DNA of 64,000 nt, taken from NCBI RefSeq assembly GCF_014725735.1, contig NZ_CP061368.1, positions 3,673,225-3,737,224 of the forward strand, given 5' to 3'. The DNA is from Wenzhouxiangella sp. AB-CW3 (GTDB taxonomy: Bacteria; Pseudomonadota; Gammaproteobacteria; Xanthomonadales; Wenzhouxiangellaceae). The first letter of the stretch is position 1, and each line of letters opens with the position of its first letter. The position numbers and the translations under genes were made by a program. Under the pieces are notes generated by a model, which made no database searches, was not told the origin of the DNA, and worked only from the letters and a program-made list of their open reading frames with translations. Shown here in pieces: positions 1 through 8,621 of this stretch.

Positions 1-120
1 CAGGTCCAGCCCGACCTGGCCATCGAGGGAATTCGGCTGCTGCTCAAGACCGGGGGCAAGTCCGGCCGCTACGAGCATCCCGACGGCATCGGCGAGCTGC
101 CCGAAGGCTTCGGTTCGTGA
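1..120 (+). CDS. moaC: Cyclic pyranopterin monophosphate synthase MoaC, C-terminal end (partial)
   Basis: The window opens inside a reading frame that ends in TGA at 118-120 and gives 39 residues. Its segment IRLLLKTGGKSGRYEHP matches the conserved C-terminal strand of MoaC, where E. coli has VRLLAKSGGKSGDF. MoaC acts in the first step of molybdopterin synthesis, converting the MoaA product to cyclic pyranopterin monophosphate. The upstream part lies outside the window. The downstream genes (transporter, moaD, moaE, mobA, moeB) support the call. The stop codon overlaps the GTG start of the next gene, which indicates an operon with translational coupling. Confidence 0.82.
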   Translation, partial: QVQPDLAIEGIRLLLKTGGKSGRYEHPDGIGELPEGFGS

Positions 121-1277
121 ACCGCTCTACGACCAGGAGCTCACCGTGGCACGGTGACCTGACCGGCGCCTTTGCCGATGGTGCGGTACTTTTCCCATTG
201 CTGCTGGCGCTGGCCTGGCAAACCGGGGCTTCGGCCGCAATCATGCTGGCGACCACCGGGGCAGCCTACCTGGTGACCGGCTGGCTGTTTCGCCTGCCCA
301 TTCCCGTTCAGCCACTGAAATCCCTGTCGGTCATGGCCATCGCCGCCGGCGCCAGCGCCCAGGAACTGCAGCTGGCCGGTCTGGCGCTGGGGCTGATCTA
401 TTTTTCCATTGCCTGGCTGCCGGTCAATCGTTTCTCCAATCGGATCCCGCTGGTGCTGGTTCATGGCTTCCAGCTCGGTCTGGGCATCATGCTGATGCTG
501 GCGGCATTGCGCATGCTGGGGGCTTCACCCGCCGAACTGGCCGTGGTCGTGGCGGCCGCCATCACGCTGGTACTGATCACCCAGCTGACACGCTGGCCCC
601 TGCTCGGTCTGGTGGCAGCCGGGGGACTGGTCTGGGGTCTGTTTCACGCCGTACCGGTCAGCGGTGATGTGGCCGACTCCGGCATCCGGGCCAGCATCAT
701 CGCCCTGATGGTCCTGCCGCAGATTGCCCTGACACTGACCAATTCGGTGCTGGGCACGGAACGGGCGGCTCGGGATTACTATGGCGAGCGCGCCGAACGC
801 GTCACTCCGCGCCGATTGTTGCAGTCTCTGGGCATCGGCAACCTGGTAGTCGGCACCTTCGGGGGCATGCCCTACTGCCACGGCTCCGGCGGCGTGACCG
901 CCCACTATCGCGGTGGCAGCCGTACCTGGCGCTCCAACGCCATCATCGGAATCACGTTGCTGGCCATGAGCGCCATCCTGGTCGCTGGCGGCGGTGGACT
1001 ACCGGAGTATCCGGCCATCCTGCAGGCCCTGCTGATCGGCGTGATCGGCTGGTTTCATTTTCAACTCGCCCGGCCGAGCTGGCAGCTCATGCACAGCCGC
1101 GCCGTGCTGTTGCTGATGGGTGGCGCCGCGCTGGTGTTTGCCAACATGCTGGCGGTGCTGGTTGTCGGCACCGCCGCGCTGCTGATCGCGTACCAGCTCG
1201 GCTACCGCTTTCCCGTACCCCGGGCCATCGGCGGCGATGGCTCCACTCCCTCCAGTCCGCAACAGGCAGGTCCCTGA
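117..1277 (+). CDS. MOT1-type molybdate (sulfate-like) transporter
   Basis: A 386-residue polytopic membrane protein of about ten hydrophobic segments. It has the MOT1 hallmarks near the N-terminus: GAFADGAVLFPL (residues 18-29) and PIPVQPLKSLSV (about 61-72), which resemble the anion-binding motifs of the putative sulfate/molybdate transporter family. It probably imports molybdate for the cofactor genes around it. The GTG start at 117 overlaps the moaC stop, and its own stop overlaps the moaD ATG (TGATG). No internal ATG precedes the conserved motif, so the GTG is preferred. Sulfate as substrate cannot be excluded from sequence, but the moa context favours molybdate. Confidence 0.8.
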   Translation: MNRSTTRSSPWHGDLTGAFADGAVLFPLLLALAWQTGASAAIMLATTGAAYLVTGWLFRLPIPVQPLKSLSVMAIAAGASAQELQLAGLALGLIYFSIAWLPVNRFSNRIPLVLVHGFQLGLGIMLMLAALRMLGASPAELAVVVAAAITLVLITQLTRWPLLGLVAAGGLVWGLFHAVPVSGDVADSGIRASIIALMVLPQIALTLTNSVLGTERAARDYYGERAERVTPRRLLQSLGIGNLVVGTFGGMPYCHGSGGVTAHYRGGSRTWRSNAIIGITLLAMSAILVAGGGGLPEYPAILQALLIGVIGWFHFQLARPSWQLMHSRAVLLLMGGAALVFANMLAVLVVGTAALLIAYQLGYRFPVPRAIGGDGSTPSSPQQAGP

Positions 1278-1561
1278 TGAACGACGCAACCGCCACTGAC
1301 AACAATGTGACGATATCCATCCGGCTGTTTGGTGCCTTTCGCCAGTTCGGTGACGACAGCACGGTTACCGTGACCCTCCCCGGCAATGCCCAAGTTCGTG
1401 ATGTGCGCGAGGCGCTGAAAGCGCACTATGCCGGCGACGACAATGCCCTGGCCCTGCTCAAGGCCTCGGCGTTTGCCACCGACCAGGCCGTGCTGGACGA
1501 TGACGACAGCCTGCCGGAGGGCGAACCGCTTTCGATTCTGCCACCGGTGTGTGGAGGGTGA
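1277..1561 (+). CDS. moaD: Molybdopterin synthase small subunit MoaD
   Basis: A 94-residue ubiquitin-like sulfur carrier ending in VCGG. The C-terminal Gly-Gly is adenylated by MoeB and thiocarboxylated before sulfur transfer to cyclic pyranopterin monophosphate by MoaE. The core SIRLFGAFRQFG and PEGEPLSILPPVCGG segments are typical. The N-terminus has about ten extra polar residues compared with the usual protein of about 81 residues. Its ATG overlaps the transporter stop, and moaE starts 2 bp after its TGA, so the two synthase subunits should be made together. Confidence 0.92.
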   Translation: MNDATATDNNVTISIRLFGAFRQFGDDSTVTVTLPGNAQVRDVREALKAHYAGDDNALALLKASAFATDQAVLDDDDSLPEGEPLSILPPVCGG

Positions 1562-1562
1562 G

Positions 1563-2012
1563 ATGAGCATCCATGTCGATGTCACCGATGCCGTGCTCGA
1601 CCCGGTAACCGCACTCGATCACTGCTCGGCGCCCGGTCATGGCGCGGCCGATCTGTTTATCGGACGGGTGCGCGATATCAACCTGGGCCGGCAGGTGCTG
1701 GCAGTGAGCTACGACCTGCATGCCGTACTGTGCCGCAACGTGTTCAGCGAAATCTGTGCCGAAGCCAGACAGCAGTGGGGCGAAGGCATTCACCTGTGGC
1801 TGGCCCATCGTCACGGGCGTCTGGAAGTCGGCGAGGCCAGCGTGATTGCCGCGGCCAGTTCACGCCACCGCGACGAGTCCTTCAAGGCCTGCCGTTACCT
1901 GGTCGAACAGATGAAGCACCGCGCCCCGATCTGGAAGCAGGAACATTACTTTGACGGCGACAGTGAGTGGGTTAAGGGACATGCTTTGTGTGGGGGTTCG
2001 GGTGACAGGTGA
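1563..2012 (+). CDS. moaE: Molybdopterin synthase catalytic subunit MoaE
   Basis: A 149-residue protein matching MoaE: GAADLFIGRVRD near residue 28, then HRHGRLEVGEASVIAAASS (within residues about 82-100), and CRYLVEQMKHRAPIWKQE with the conserved active-site Lys pair. It transfers two sulfurs from MoaD to form the dithiolene. The ATG at 1563 is chosen because it follows moaD by 2 bp and gives normal length. The open frame continues upstream only as an overlap with moaD. The last residues (SGDR and stop) are encoded by a GGTGACA tandem repeat, so the C-terminus is probably variable between relatives. Confidence 0.9.
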   Translation: MSIHVDVTDAVLDPVTALDHCSAPGHGAADLFIGRVRDINLGRQVLAVSYDLHAVLCRNVFSEICAEARQQWGEGIHLWLAHRHGRLEVGEASVIAAASSRHRDESFKACRYLVEQMKHRAPIWKQEHYFDGDSEWVKGHALCGGSGDR

Positions 2013-2035
2013 CAGGTGACAGGTGACAGGTGATT
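2001..2035 (+). repeat. GGTGACA heptad tandem repeat across the moaE/mobA junction
   Basis: Four perfect copies of GGTGACA (2001-2028) are followed by a degenerate copy, GGTGATT. The array contains the moaE stop codon (2010-2012) and candidate mobA starts (GTG 2023, TTG 2035). The unit length of seven is not a multiple of three, so a change in copy number would shift the moaE end and the coupling to mobA. Confidence 0.9.
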
Positions 2036-2577
2036 TGACAGGGATTGTGCTGGCCGGGGGGCGGTCGTCTCGGATGGGGCGGGACAAGGCCGGGTTGGTC
2101 TGGGGCAATGGGCAGACGTTTCTTGACCGTAGCATCGCCTTGCTGGGGGAGGCCGGGTGTGCGCGGGTGATCGTCTCCGGCAACCGGCCATGCTACGACC
2201 ATGTGCCCGACCTGCAGCCCCACCTGGGGCCGATGGGTGGCATTGCTTCGATACTGGTGCGGCGACCGGAACTGGGCGGGACACTGTTGATCGTGCCGGT
2301 GGACATGCCTCATTTGGTCTCCGACGATCTGACTCCATTGGTGAGCGCAGCAGCGTCACACGATGGATCAAGGTTCACAACGACCCCGCTACCGATGGCC
2401 CTGAGTGCCAATCCGAGAATACGCCGGATCATCGTCGCCCTGCTAAACCAGCAGGACCTGGCCTTGCGCAACCTGGCCAATCACCTTGATCTGGCCTCGG
2501 TGGAACCGACTTCCGATCGCTTGTCGGGCAACATCAACAGCCCGGACGACTACCGGTTGGCTTCAGACAACCCATGA
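2035..2577 (+). CDS. mobA: Molybdenum cofactor guanylyltransferase MobA
   Basis: The protein begins TGIVLAGGRSSRMGRDKA, the nucleotide-binding signature of MobA, and continues with LGPMGGIAS and VPVDMPH (the metal-site Asp motif). It attaches GMP to molybdopterin to make the guanine dinucleotide form used by DMSO-reductase-family enzymes such as nitrate reductase. At about 180 residues it is slightly short for the family (about 190-200). The start is uncertain: a TTG at 2035 gives the family-typical N-terminus, while a GTG at 2023 adds four residues from the heptad repeat. Its stop overlaps the moeB ATG (ATGA). Confidence 0.88.
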   Translation: MTGIVLAGGRSSRMGRDKAGLVWGNGQTFLDRSIALLGEAGCARVIVSGNRPCYDHVPDLQPHLGPMGGIASILVRRPELGGTLLIVPVDMPHLVSDDLTPLVSAAASHDGSRFTTTPLPMALSANPRIRRIIVALLNQQDLALRNLANHLDLASVEPTSDRLSGNINSPDDYRLASDNP

Positions 2578-3632
2578 GTTCGCGCTACGCCAAGCAAACC
2601 ATACTGCCCGAGCTTGGCACTGAAGGGCAGCGCCGCCTGGGCGCGGCAACGGTGCTGTGCATCGGTGCCGGTGGGCTGGGTTGTGCCTCGCTGCCCTACC
2701 TGGCCGCCGCCGGCGTCGGTCATATCGTGATCATCGACGACGACCGCGTCGACCTGTCCAACCTGCAGCGCCAGACGCTGTTTGCCGAGACCGATATCGG
2801 GCAACCCAAGGCAAAGGCGGCAGCCGAGCGGCTGGCCGCCATGAACGGCGACATCGTCGTCGAACCCCTGGTCTCGCGCCTGGACGTCGACAATGTCGAG
2901 TCGCTGTTTGCCCGGGCCGACGTGGTCATCGACGGCAGCGACAACTACGCCACCAAGTATCTGGTCGCCGATGCCTCGGTGAAGTTCGCTGTGCCGCTGG
3001 TCTACGGCTCGGCCACCGGCATGGAAGCGATGGTGACGGTATTCGCCCCGGATCACGGCCCCTGCCTGCGCTGCCTGTTTCCCGAGCCCCCCACCGGCTG
3101 GATGCCCAACTGCGCCGAGGCCGGGGTGCTGGGACCCCTGGTCGGCATGGCCGGCTGCATTCAAGCCGCCGAAGCCATCAAGTGCCTGGTCAGCGGCCCG
3201 AAGCTGGAAAGCCTGTCAGGGCGATTGTGGATGTTCGATGCGCGCGACATGAGCAGCCGGCAGATGTCCATAACCCACAAGCCGGATTGCCCGCTTTGCA
3301 GTCAGCCGGCGGCGACCATTTCACTGTCTGGCATTGGCAACAGGCTGATCGAGCTTGTCCCGGAAGATGCGCTCGCCCTGGGTGACACGCTCTGGGTCGA
3401 CGTGCGCGAAGCCGATGAGTTTGCCCAGGGCCATGTCGACGGGGCCCTCAACCTGCCCCTGTCGAAGCTGCAGCGCGGCGAGGTCAAGGTGCCACGGGCA
3501 CCAGCGGCAATCATTTACTGTCAGAGCGGTATGCGCTGTCAGACAGCCGCCCCGGTGCTCTCGGCAGCAGGCATCGAAACCCTCTACAGTCTCAAGGGTG
3601 GGTTTGAAGCGTGGAGTCGACGCCGTTGGTGA
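2574..3632 (+). CDS. moeB: Molybdopterin synthase adenylyltransferase with C-terminal rhodanese domain (MoeB/MoeZ type)
   Basis: A 352-residue two-domain protein. Residues 1-240 form an E1-like ThiF/MoeB domain with the ATP loop GAGGLGC (about 32-38), the N-L-Q-R-Q segment, and zinc Cys pairs (CLRC about 163-166 and CPLC about 239-242). Residues 255-352 form a rhodanese domain with VDVREADEFAQGH and the active-site loop CQSGMR. The protein should adenylate the MoaD C-terminus and may also pass sulfur to it, as in MoeZ and MOCS3. It ends the mo-cofactor operon, with an opposite-strand gene 10 bp away. Confidence 0.88.
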   Translation: MSSRYAKQTILPELGTEGQRRLGAATVLCIGAGGLGCASLPYLAAAGVGHIVIIDDDRVDLSNLQRQTLFAETDIGQPKAKAAAERLAAMNGDIVVEPLVSRLDVDNVESLFARADVVIDGSDNYATKYLVADASVKFAVPLVYGSATGMEAMVTVFAPDHGPCLRCLFPEPPTGWMPNCAEAGVLGPLVGMAGCIQAAEAIKCLVSGPKLESLSGRLWMFDARDMSSRQMSITHKPDCPLCSQPAATISLSGIGNRLIELVPEDALALGDTLWVDVREADEFAQGHVDGALNLPLSKLQRGEVKVPRAPAAIIYCQSGMRCQTAAPVLSAAGIETLYSLKGGFEAWSRRRW

Positions 3633-3642
3633 ACAGGCTGGT

Positions 3643-3858
3643 TCAGGCCATGACGTCGATGAGGCGCCCGAGCGATTCATCGACGGCGCGCACTACCTCG
3701 ACGGCCGCCTCCACTTCGCGCTGGGCTGATTGCATTTCGACTACCGCAGAAACGAATCCGTCCTGGGCCGGCCCGGAGCTGACGCGCTCGGCGGCCTCGC
3801 GGAAGTTGGTCGTGCCCTGCTGAAGTGCCTGCGCTGCAGAATTGAAGGTTGCGTCCAT
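3643..3858 (-). CDS. Miniature flagellar rod/hook-like protein (71 aa)
   Basis: The 71-residue product looks like the two conserved helices of FlgC/FlgG-type rod proteins joined without the middle domain. The N-terminal part DATFNSAAQALQQGTTNF resembles the rod N-terminal helix. The C-terminal part (VVEMQSAQREVEAAVEVVR, then DESLGRLIDVMA) resembles the usual C-terminal pattern of an A-K-V-x-R-T-x-D-E-M-L core followed by L-L-D. This is a pattern match made by eye. No flagellar gene is nearby, and the neighbours are moeB (convergent) and an AraC-type regulator. Start is ATG at 3858, with a weak ribosome site. Function is unknown, and export through the flagellar system is not shown. Confidence 0.6.
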   Translation of the reverse strand: MDATFNSAAQALQQGTTNFREAAERVSSGPAQDGFVSAVVEMQSAQREVEAAVEVVRAVDESLGRLIDVMA

Positions 3859-4069
3859 GGCGGCTGCCCCGAGCTGAGTGGGTCGCTAAGCCCACACACT
3901 GGCCCGGTTGCGCCTGTGCAGGGCAGGGCGAAAATCGAAACGGATTACCGCCGTGCCCCATTTAGCGGCCAGCAGGCAAGGAACTTTAGAAGGCTTGGGC
4001 GCATTGGCCATCGGGACTTGGTACTCTTGAGCCCTGTCCACCACCCAAGCCAGTTGCCGGCAGCCACCC

Positions 4070-4576
4070 ATGGAACCCCTGGTCAATCATCTGATCGACA
4101 GAATTCGCAGCTACCTGCAGTCGGCCGGTGGCTCCCTGCGAGACCTGGCCAACCAGGCCAATATTCCCCCGGAACGCCTGGCCGGCGAGCCGACAGATCT
4201 GTCGCTGTCACAGCTCGCCCGGTTATGGATGCTGGCCCAGGAGAGGATGCGTCAGACTCCGGGCTTCTCCCCGCAGGTCCGCGAACTGATCCGTCGCAAG
4301 CTGGAAACCGGGCGTGCCCGGGCCGCAGTGATCGCCGCGGAACTCCATATCAGCCGACAGACGCTATACAAGCGCCTCAAGCAGGAAAACCAGACGTTCG
4401 CCGCACTGCTCGAAGACGTGCGACGCGAGCAGGCGCTGTGGTTTGTCAGTGATACGGACCGCAGCCTGACCGAGGTCGCTCAGTGCCTGGGCTTTTCCGA
4501 GCTCAGCGCCTTCAGTCGCGCCTTCAAGCGCTGGATGGGGCTGTCTCCGGCACGCTTCAGGGCTCGTTTTTCCTGA
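4070..4576 (+). CDS. AraC-family DNA-binding regulator without a classical sensor domain
   Basis: A 168-residue protein. Residues 75-168 form the double helix-turn-helix AraC domain: [16 protein letters not shown] for the first HTH, then [20 protein letters not shown] (first 20 residues) and [12 protein letters not shown] for the second HTH and AraC signature. The first 70 residues are short, helical and possibly HTH-like, unlike a cupin sensor. The 3' end overlaps fabB on the other strand by 20 bp. The convergent neighbour gives no clear target, and regulation of fabAB is only a possibility. Confidence 0.85.
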   Translation: MEPLVNHLIDRIRSYLQSAGGSLRDLANQANIPPERLAGEPTDLSLSQLARLWMLAQERMRQTPGFSPQVRELIRRKLETGRARAAVIAAELHISRQTLYKRLKQENQTFAALLEDVRREQALWFVSDTDRSLTEVAQCLGFSELSAFSRAFKRWMGLSPARFRARFS

Positions 4577-5774
4577 ACACCAGGGTGGCGTTGGTGCCGC
4601 CGAAACCGAAGCTGTTGCTCATCACCAGGGGCAATTCGACCGCATCACGCAGTTCACGCACGATGGGATAGCCTTCGGCGCCTGTATCCAGATCTTCGAT
4701 ATTGGCTGACGGCGTGATGTAGTTGCCGCGCTGCATCAGCAGGCAGTAGATCGCCTCGTGTACGCCGGCCGCCCCCAGGGAATGACCGGTCAGGGGCTTG
4801 GTCGACCCCAGGGCCGGCAGATCCTGGCCGAACACCTCGGATATGGCTTTCAGCTCGACGATGTCGCCGGCCGGTGTACTGGTGCCATGGGTATTGATAT
4901 AGCTGATCGGCTCTTCCAGTCCGTCCAGGGCCATCTGCATGCAGCGCACCGCGCCTTCACCGCTGGGCTGGACCATGTCGGCGCCGTCCGAAGTGGCACC
5001 GAAGCCGGCCACCTCCGCCCAGATCGTGGCCCCGCGTTCCAGCGCATGGTCGCGCTCCTCCAAAACAAGCATGCCGCCGCCGCCGGAGATGACAAAGCCA
5101 TCACGATGGGCGTCGTAAGTCCGTGAAGCCGCCTCGGGCGTGTCGTTGTAGCGTGTGGACAGGGCGCCCATGGCATCGAACAGCAGACTCAGACTCCAGT
5201 GCAGGTCTTCACCGCCACCGGCAAACATCACGTCCTGGCGGCCGAGTGCAATCAGGTCGGCGGCATGGCCAATGGCGTGGGCGCTGGTGGCGCAGGCCGA
5301 GGTGATGCCGTAGTTGATGCCGCGGATTCCAAACGCCGTGCTCAGCGAGGCATTGATGGCACTGCTCATGGTGCGCGGTACCCGAAACGGTCCGACGCGT
5401 CGGATACCGCGCTCACGATGGGTATCGACGGCATCGAGCAGCTCCACGCTGGAATTGCCGCCGGAGCCGGCCACCAGGCCGGTGCGGTCGCTGCTGACCA
5501 CGGTCGGGTCGAGTCCGGCCCGCTCGATGGCCTCGCGCATGGCCAGCCAGGCATAGCCGGCACCCGGGCACATGAAACGTCGCAGTTTCCGGTCGATCAG
5601 GGCTTCGAGATCCACGTCGATGGAGCCCCAGACATGGCTGCGCAAGCCGGCCTCACGGGCCTCCTCGCTGAAAGTCAGGCCGGAGCGAACTGACCGCAGG
5701 GATTCATCAACCGCATCCAGATCATTGCCCAGGCTGGAGACCACGCCCAGGCCGGTCACCACCACACGCCTCAT
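4557..5774 (-). CDS. fabB: Beta-ketoacyl-ACP synthase I
   Basis: A 405-residue thiolase-fold condensing enzyme that elongates acyl-ACP in fatty acid synthesis. FabB is needed for unsaturated chains. Visible motifs are SACATS with the nucleophile Cys, NTHGTST and GHSLGAAG with the two catalytic His, and the glycine-rich [10 protein letters not shown] near the end. Length matches the family (about 405). It follows fabA with an ATGA overlap, the standard fabAB arrangement for anaerobic unsaturated fatty acid synthesis. Confidence 0.95.
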   Translation of the reverse strand: MRRVVVTGLGVVSSLGNDLDAVDESLRSVRSGLTFSEEAREAGLRSHVWGSIDVDLEALIDRKLRRFMCPGAGYAWLAMREAIERAGLDPTVVSSDRTGLVAGSGGNSSVELLDAVDTHRERGIRRVGPFRVPRTMSSAINASLSTAFGIRGINYGITSACATSAHAIGHAADLIALGRQDVMFAGGGEDLHWSLSLLFDAMGALSTRYNDTPEAASRTYDAHRDGFVISGGGGMLVLEERDHALERGATIWAEVAGFGATSDGADMVQPSGEGAVRCMQMALDGLEEPISYINTHGTSTPAGDIVELKAISEVFGQDLPALGSTKPLTGHSLGAAGVHEAIYCLLMQRGNYITPSANIEDLDTGAEGYPIVRELRDAVELPLVMSNSFGFGGTNATLVFRKNEP

Positions 5775-6298
5775 GAGCCACCTCCCTCGAATGCATCCAT
5801 GGACGTGAACAGGCAGACCTTGAGGTTGCGGGCGGTATAGATGTCCCGACCATCGACGGCCACGCTGCCGTCGGCCACGGCCATGTCCAGACCGCGGCGA
5901 ATGACGCGGCGGATATCAAGCCGGTAGCTGACCAGTTTGTTGTCGGGCAGGACCTGGCCAAAGAACTTCACTTCGCCCACGCCCAGCGCCCGCCCTCGTC
6001 CATTGCCGCCGTTCCACGCCAGGAAGAAGCCCACCAGTTGCCACAAGGCATCAAGACCCAGGCAACCGGGCATGACCGGGTCTTCAATGAAATGGCAGTC
6101 GAAGAACCAGAGGTCCGGATGGATATCCAGTTCCGCGACCACCTCGCCCTTGCCATGGGCACCGCCCTGGTCGCTGATGTGGGTGATCCGATCGAACATC
6201 AGCATCTTGTCGACCGGCAAGCGCATATTGCCTTCAAAAAGGCGCCCCATGCCGCAGGCCTGGAGCGCCGCTTTGTCGTAATGCGAGGGAGAAGTCAT
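5771..6298 (-). CDS. fabA: 3-hydroxydecanoyl-ACP dehydratase/isomerase
   Basis: A 175-residue hotdog-fold dehydratase. The motif [20 protein letters not shown] carries the catalytic His (about residue 69) and Asp (about residue 83). It dehydrates 3-hydroxydecanoyl-ACP and isomerises the product to the cis-3 form, starting unsaturated fatty acid synthesis. Length and N-terminal segment ([19 protein letters not shown]) are family-like. It is the first gene of fabAB on the minus strand. The roughly 180-bp region upstream (6299-6480) holds the nirK-side terminator and probably the fabA promoter. Confidence 0.95.
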   Translation of the reverse strand: MTSPSHYDKAALQACGMGRLFEGNMRLPVDKMLMFDRITHISDQGGAHGKGEVVAELDIHPDLWFFDCHFIEDPVMPGCLGLDALWQLVGFFLAWNGGNGRGRALGVGEVKFFGQVLPDNKLVSYRLDIRRVIRRGLDMAVADGSVAVDGRDIYTARNLKVCLFTSMDAFEGGGS

Positions 6299-6428
6299 GA
6301 TGAATATTCTTTGCGGGTGAACCGGCTCACTTTAGCTGCTCGGATCCATTGGTGCTTGACCCTGCGTGACGTACGGTAGCGAATGGTTGAGCATGGCCAG
6401 CCTGATTGAATTCAGGTTCTGCCAAATG

Positions 6429-6454
6429 AAAGGGCCGGGAGAACCCGGCCCTTT
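6429..6454 (-). terminator. Hairpin terminator downstream of the NirK-like gene
   Basis: A perfect 11-bp stem, AAAGGGCCGGG with CCCGGCCCTTT, and a 4-nt AGAA loop lie 27 bp past the nirK-like stop. Read on the minus strand, the stem ends in a short T run, as expected for an intrinsic terminator. Confidence 0.75.
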
Positions 6455-6480
6455 GCATGTCCTGACAGGAGGGGGTGTGA

Positions 6481-8109
6481 TCAGTTGCTCGGCTCGCGAA
6501 CAATGACCTTGCCCTTCATGTAGGGGTGGGGCGTGCAGATGTAGGTGTACTCGCCCGTCTCGCTGAAGGTGAAGCTGTCGGCTTCGGCATGTCCCAGCAT
6601 GCCGGTGGCAAACAGTTCCGGACCATCAATGGCCACGGCATTGTGAATGCCCGAGAACTCGCCGGCCATGTAGGTGAAGACGTCTTCATTGACCCAGGTC
6701 ACCTTGGTGCCCGGCTCGATCTCAATGACCTTCGGATAGTAGGAGTTGCCGATGATCTGCACGAACACTTCATCGACTTCCGGGCCATAGCTGACCGGGC
6801 GGTCCGGCTCGGCAGGCAGGCCATTGAGGCGCTCGGCCGGAGCAAACGGGGAGATCGCCCGCATGGCCGTTTCGCGGATCTCGTCAATCTCTTCCTCGGT
6901 GTATTCGGGGCCGTCGGCCAGAACGGTCTTGGGCGTGTCTGCATCGGCGTCGGCCACCAGCACCCCGATCGCGCCACGGGCCGTGGAACCGACCGCGTGC
7001 GAGAGCATCAGGTAGGCGCCTTCATCGGGCGGTACACGGAACTCAATCACCCAGGAGTCGGACGGTCCGGCAGTGACAGTCTGGCCACCCGGCATCCATG
7101 CTTCCGGATGCCCCTGCCAGTAAACGAAGTCCCAGATGATGCCCACCAGGTGGAAGGTCGAGACCAGGTTGGGGCCGATGTTGAGGAAGTTGACGCGCAC
7201 GTAGTCGCCGGGCTTGGCCACGATCGGCTCTTCGACGTAGCGGAACAACTTGCCATTGAAGGCGGTATAGATCGGGTTGCCTTCGATGGCGTCCTTGCCG
7301 CTGGCATAGAACTCGTGCTGGATCATGTAGAGTTCCAGGTCCGGACCATGGCCAAGCTTCTCCTCGAGCTTGTACTTGGTCTCCTTCGGTTCGACCACGA
7401 TCATGCCGTACTGACCGAACAGCACGTGCATCGGAATGGCATGGCCACCCGGCGCGCAGTGCCACATGTAGACGCCCGGCATGTTGGCGCGGAAGGTCAC
7501 GCTCTTCGACTGACCCGGGCCGATATCACCGATGTACTTGGAGGTCTGTGTATCGGCGGCATGGATGGAGGCACCGTGCGGAACCGTGCCGGTGTTTTCC
7601 ACCGTGATTCGCACGATATCGCCCTCGGTCACCTTCAGCGTCGGGCCGGGAATCTTGCCGTCGGAGAGAAAGCCGTCGTAGATGACGCCCTGACCGATGT
7701 AGGTCTCGCCCTCGTCCAGGCGAATGGTGAACTCCACATCCGGTTCGGCGTCCTGCGGCACGTAGCTGGTGGCGGGAATGTCGAGCCCTTCGTCGCGCTT
7801 GATGATCTCGATGAAATCGGCACCCTCGAAGATGGCATCGAGAACGACATCGCCGCCCCGGGCCGCGGCCACGGAACTGGCGGTGATCGCCTGGCTGGCC
7901 GAGCCCAGCGGCAGGCCTTCCTGGTTGGCCACGGCGGCCAGCAGGTCGCGCCCGACGGCCGTGTGGGCCCGTTCATTCTTGAGTTCGTGCATGAACGAGT
8001 CGTTGCACGACGGGCAGGCCTGCGCATCCGGTGAGAACACGGCCGCACTCAGGCCAACCGCCAGAGCGGCGGCCCCCAGAAGCGTGGTTGGTGTGTATCT
8101 ATTTAACAT
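6481..8109 (-). CDS. NirK-like multicopper protein with a C-terminal amicyanin-like cupredoxin domain
   Basis: A 542-residue exported protein with a signal peptide, then CPSC at 32-35. Residues about 120-390 form the two cupredoxin domains of copper nitrite reductase. Residues 440-542 are an extra cupredoxin with a complete type 1 site (H489, C525, H528, M531, motif CTPHPYM). In the NirK part, type 2 ligands are kept (H183, H217, H371), as are type 1 H178, C218 and H228. However, Q233 sits where the axial Met is expected, and the catalytic Asp and His of NirK (Asp98 and His255 in the usual numbering) align with S181 and I325. Alignment was by eye. It may be a divergent nitrite reductase or another two-domain copper oxidase. 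It lies 38 bp after a cytochrome c gene and behind a FNR-type box. Confidence 0.75.
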   Translation of the reverse strand: MLNRYTPTTLLGAAALAVGLSAAVFSPDAQACPSCNDSFMHELKNERAHTAVGRDLLAAVANQEGLPLGSASQAITASSVAAARGGDVVLDAIFEGADFIEIIKRDEGLDIPATSYVPQDAEPDVEFTIRLDEGETYIGQGVIYDGFLSDGKIPGPTLKVTEGDIVRITVENTGTVPHGASIHAADTQTSKYIGDIGPGQSKSVTFRANMPGVYMWHCAPGGHAIPMHVLFGQYGMIVVEPKETKYKLEEKLGHGPDLELYMIQHEFYASGKDAIEGNPIYTAFNGKLFRYVEEPIVAKPGDYVRVNFLNIGPNLVSTFHLVGIIWDFVYWQGHPEAWMPGGQTVTAGPSDSWVIEFRVPPDEGAYLMLSHAVGSTARGAIGVLVADADADTPKTVLADGPEYTEEEIDEIRETAMRAISPFAPAERLNGLPAEPDRPVSYGPEVDEVFVQIIGNSYYPKVIEIEPGTKVTWVNEDVFTYMAGEFSGIHNAVAIDGPELFATGMLGHAEADSFTFSETGEYTYICTPHPYMKGKVIVREPSN

Positions 8110-8147
8110 GGTCTTGTTCCTCAGGTGTCTTGGTTACAGGGTGAAGC

Positions 8148-8534
8148 TCAATCCGAAAGTGACTGGATATAGGCCACGATGTCGTGGATGGATGAGTCGT
8201 CCAGCGTGTGCCGGAATGCGGGCATCGTGGCGCGCATGCCAACAGCCATTCCGCCATCGCGCGTGGCAATGAAAAGGCGCTCACCAGTCAGGCCCTCGCG
8301 GGTCAGATCCGAGGGTGGCGGCTCATAGGCACCAGCCCACGAGCCGTCGCCCCGGCCATGCTCTCCATGGCAATCGGCACAATGTGTCTGGTAGAGCTCC
8401 TGGCCGACCTGCACATCGCCCTTGCCGTTGAAAGTCTCCTCGGCCAGCACGGGGGCGACGGCAAAGAGCATCACCACGGCCACCAGCGTGTGGCGGAAGA
8501 CAGGTTTCAATGGGATTGGCGTGTGGTGGGTCAT
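8148..8534 (-). CDS. Periplasmic c-type cytochrome, likely partner of the NirK-like protein
   Basis: About 128 residues with a signal peptide (ending near VLAEE), one CADCH heme-binding motif, and a likely axial Met in the MPAFRHTLDD region. It resembles the small cytochrome at 45993-46343 in its C-terminal ALRHTLDD-like and IVAYIQSL segments. The start at ATG 8534 is preferred over 8591 because it puts a normal signal peptide at the N-terminus. It is the first gene of a two-gene unit with the NirK-like gene, and a FNR/DNR-type box lies about 90 bp upstream. It is a plausible electron donor or acceptor for that enzyme. Confidence 0.88.
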   Translation of the reverse strand: MTHHTPIPLKPVFRHTLVAVVMLFAVAPVLAEETFNGKGDVQVGQELYQTHCADCHGEHGRGDGSWAGAYEPPPSDLTREGLTGERLFIATRDGGMAVGMRATMPAFRHTLDDSSIHDIVAYIQSLSD

Positions 8535-8621
8535 GTTTGTCCATCGCTGGGAGTGTCTACCGACGGTTTCACCGACCGTCGCGCTTGACAAACATGCTAT
8601 GAAAATACTGCTTTGCAGATG

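Noticed and set aside
6526-8034. 502-codon plus-strand open frame opposite the NirK-like gene
   Set aside because: It is the antisense shadow of a clear multicopper protein in GC-rich DNA. It shows no domain and no ribosome site.
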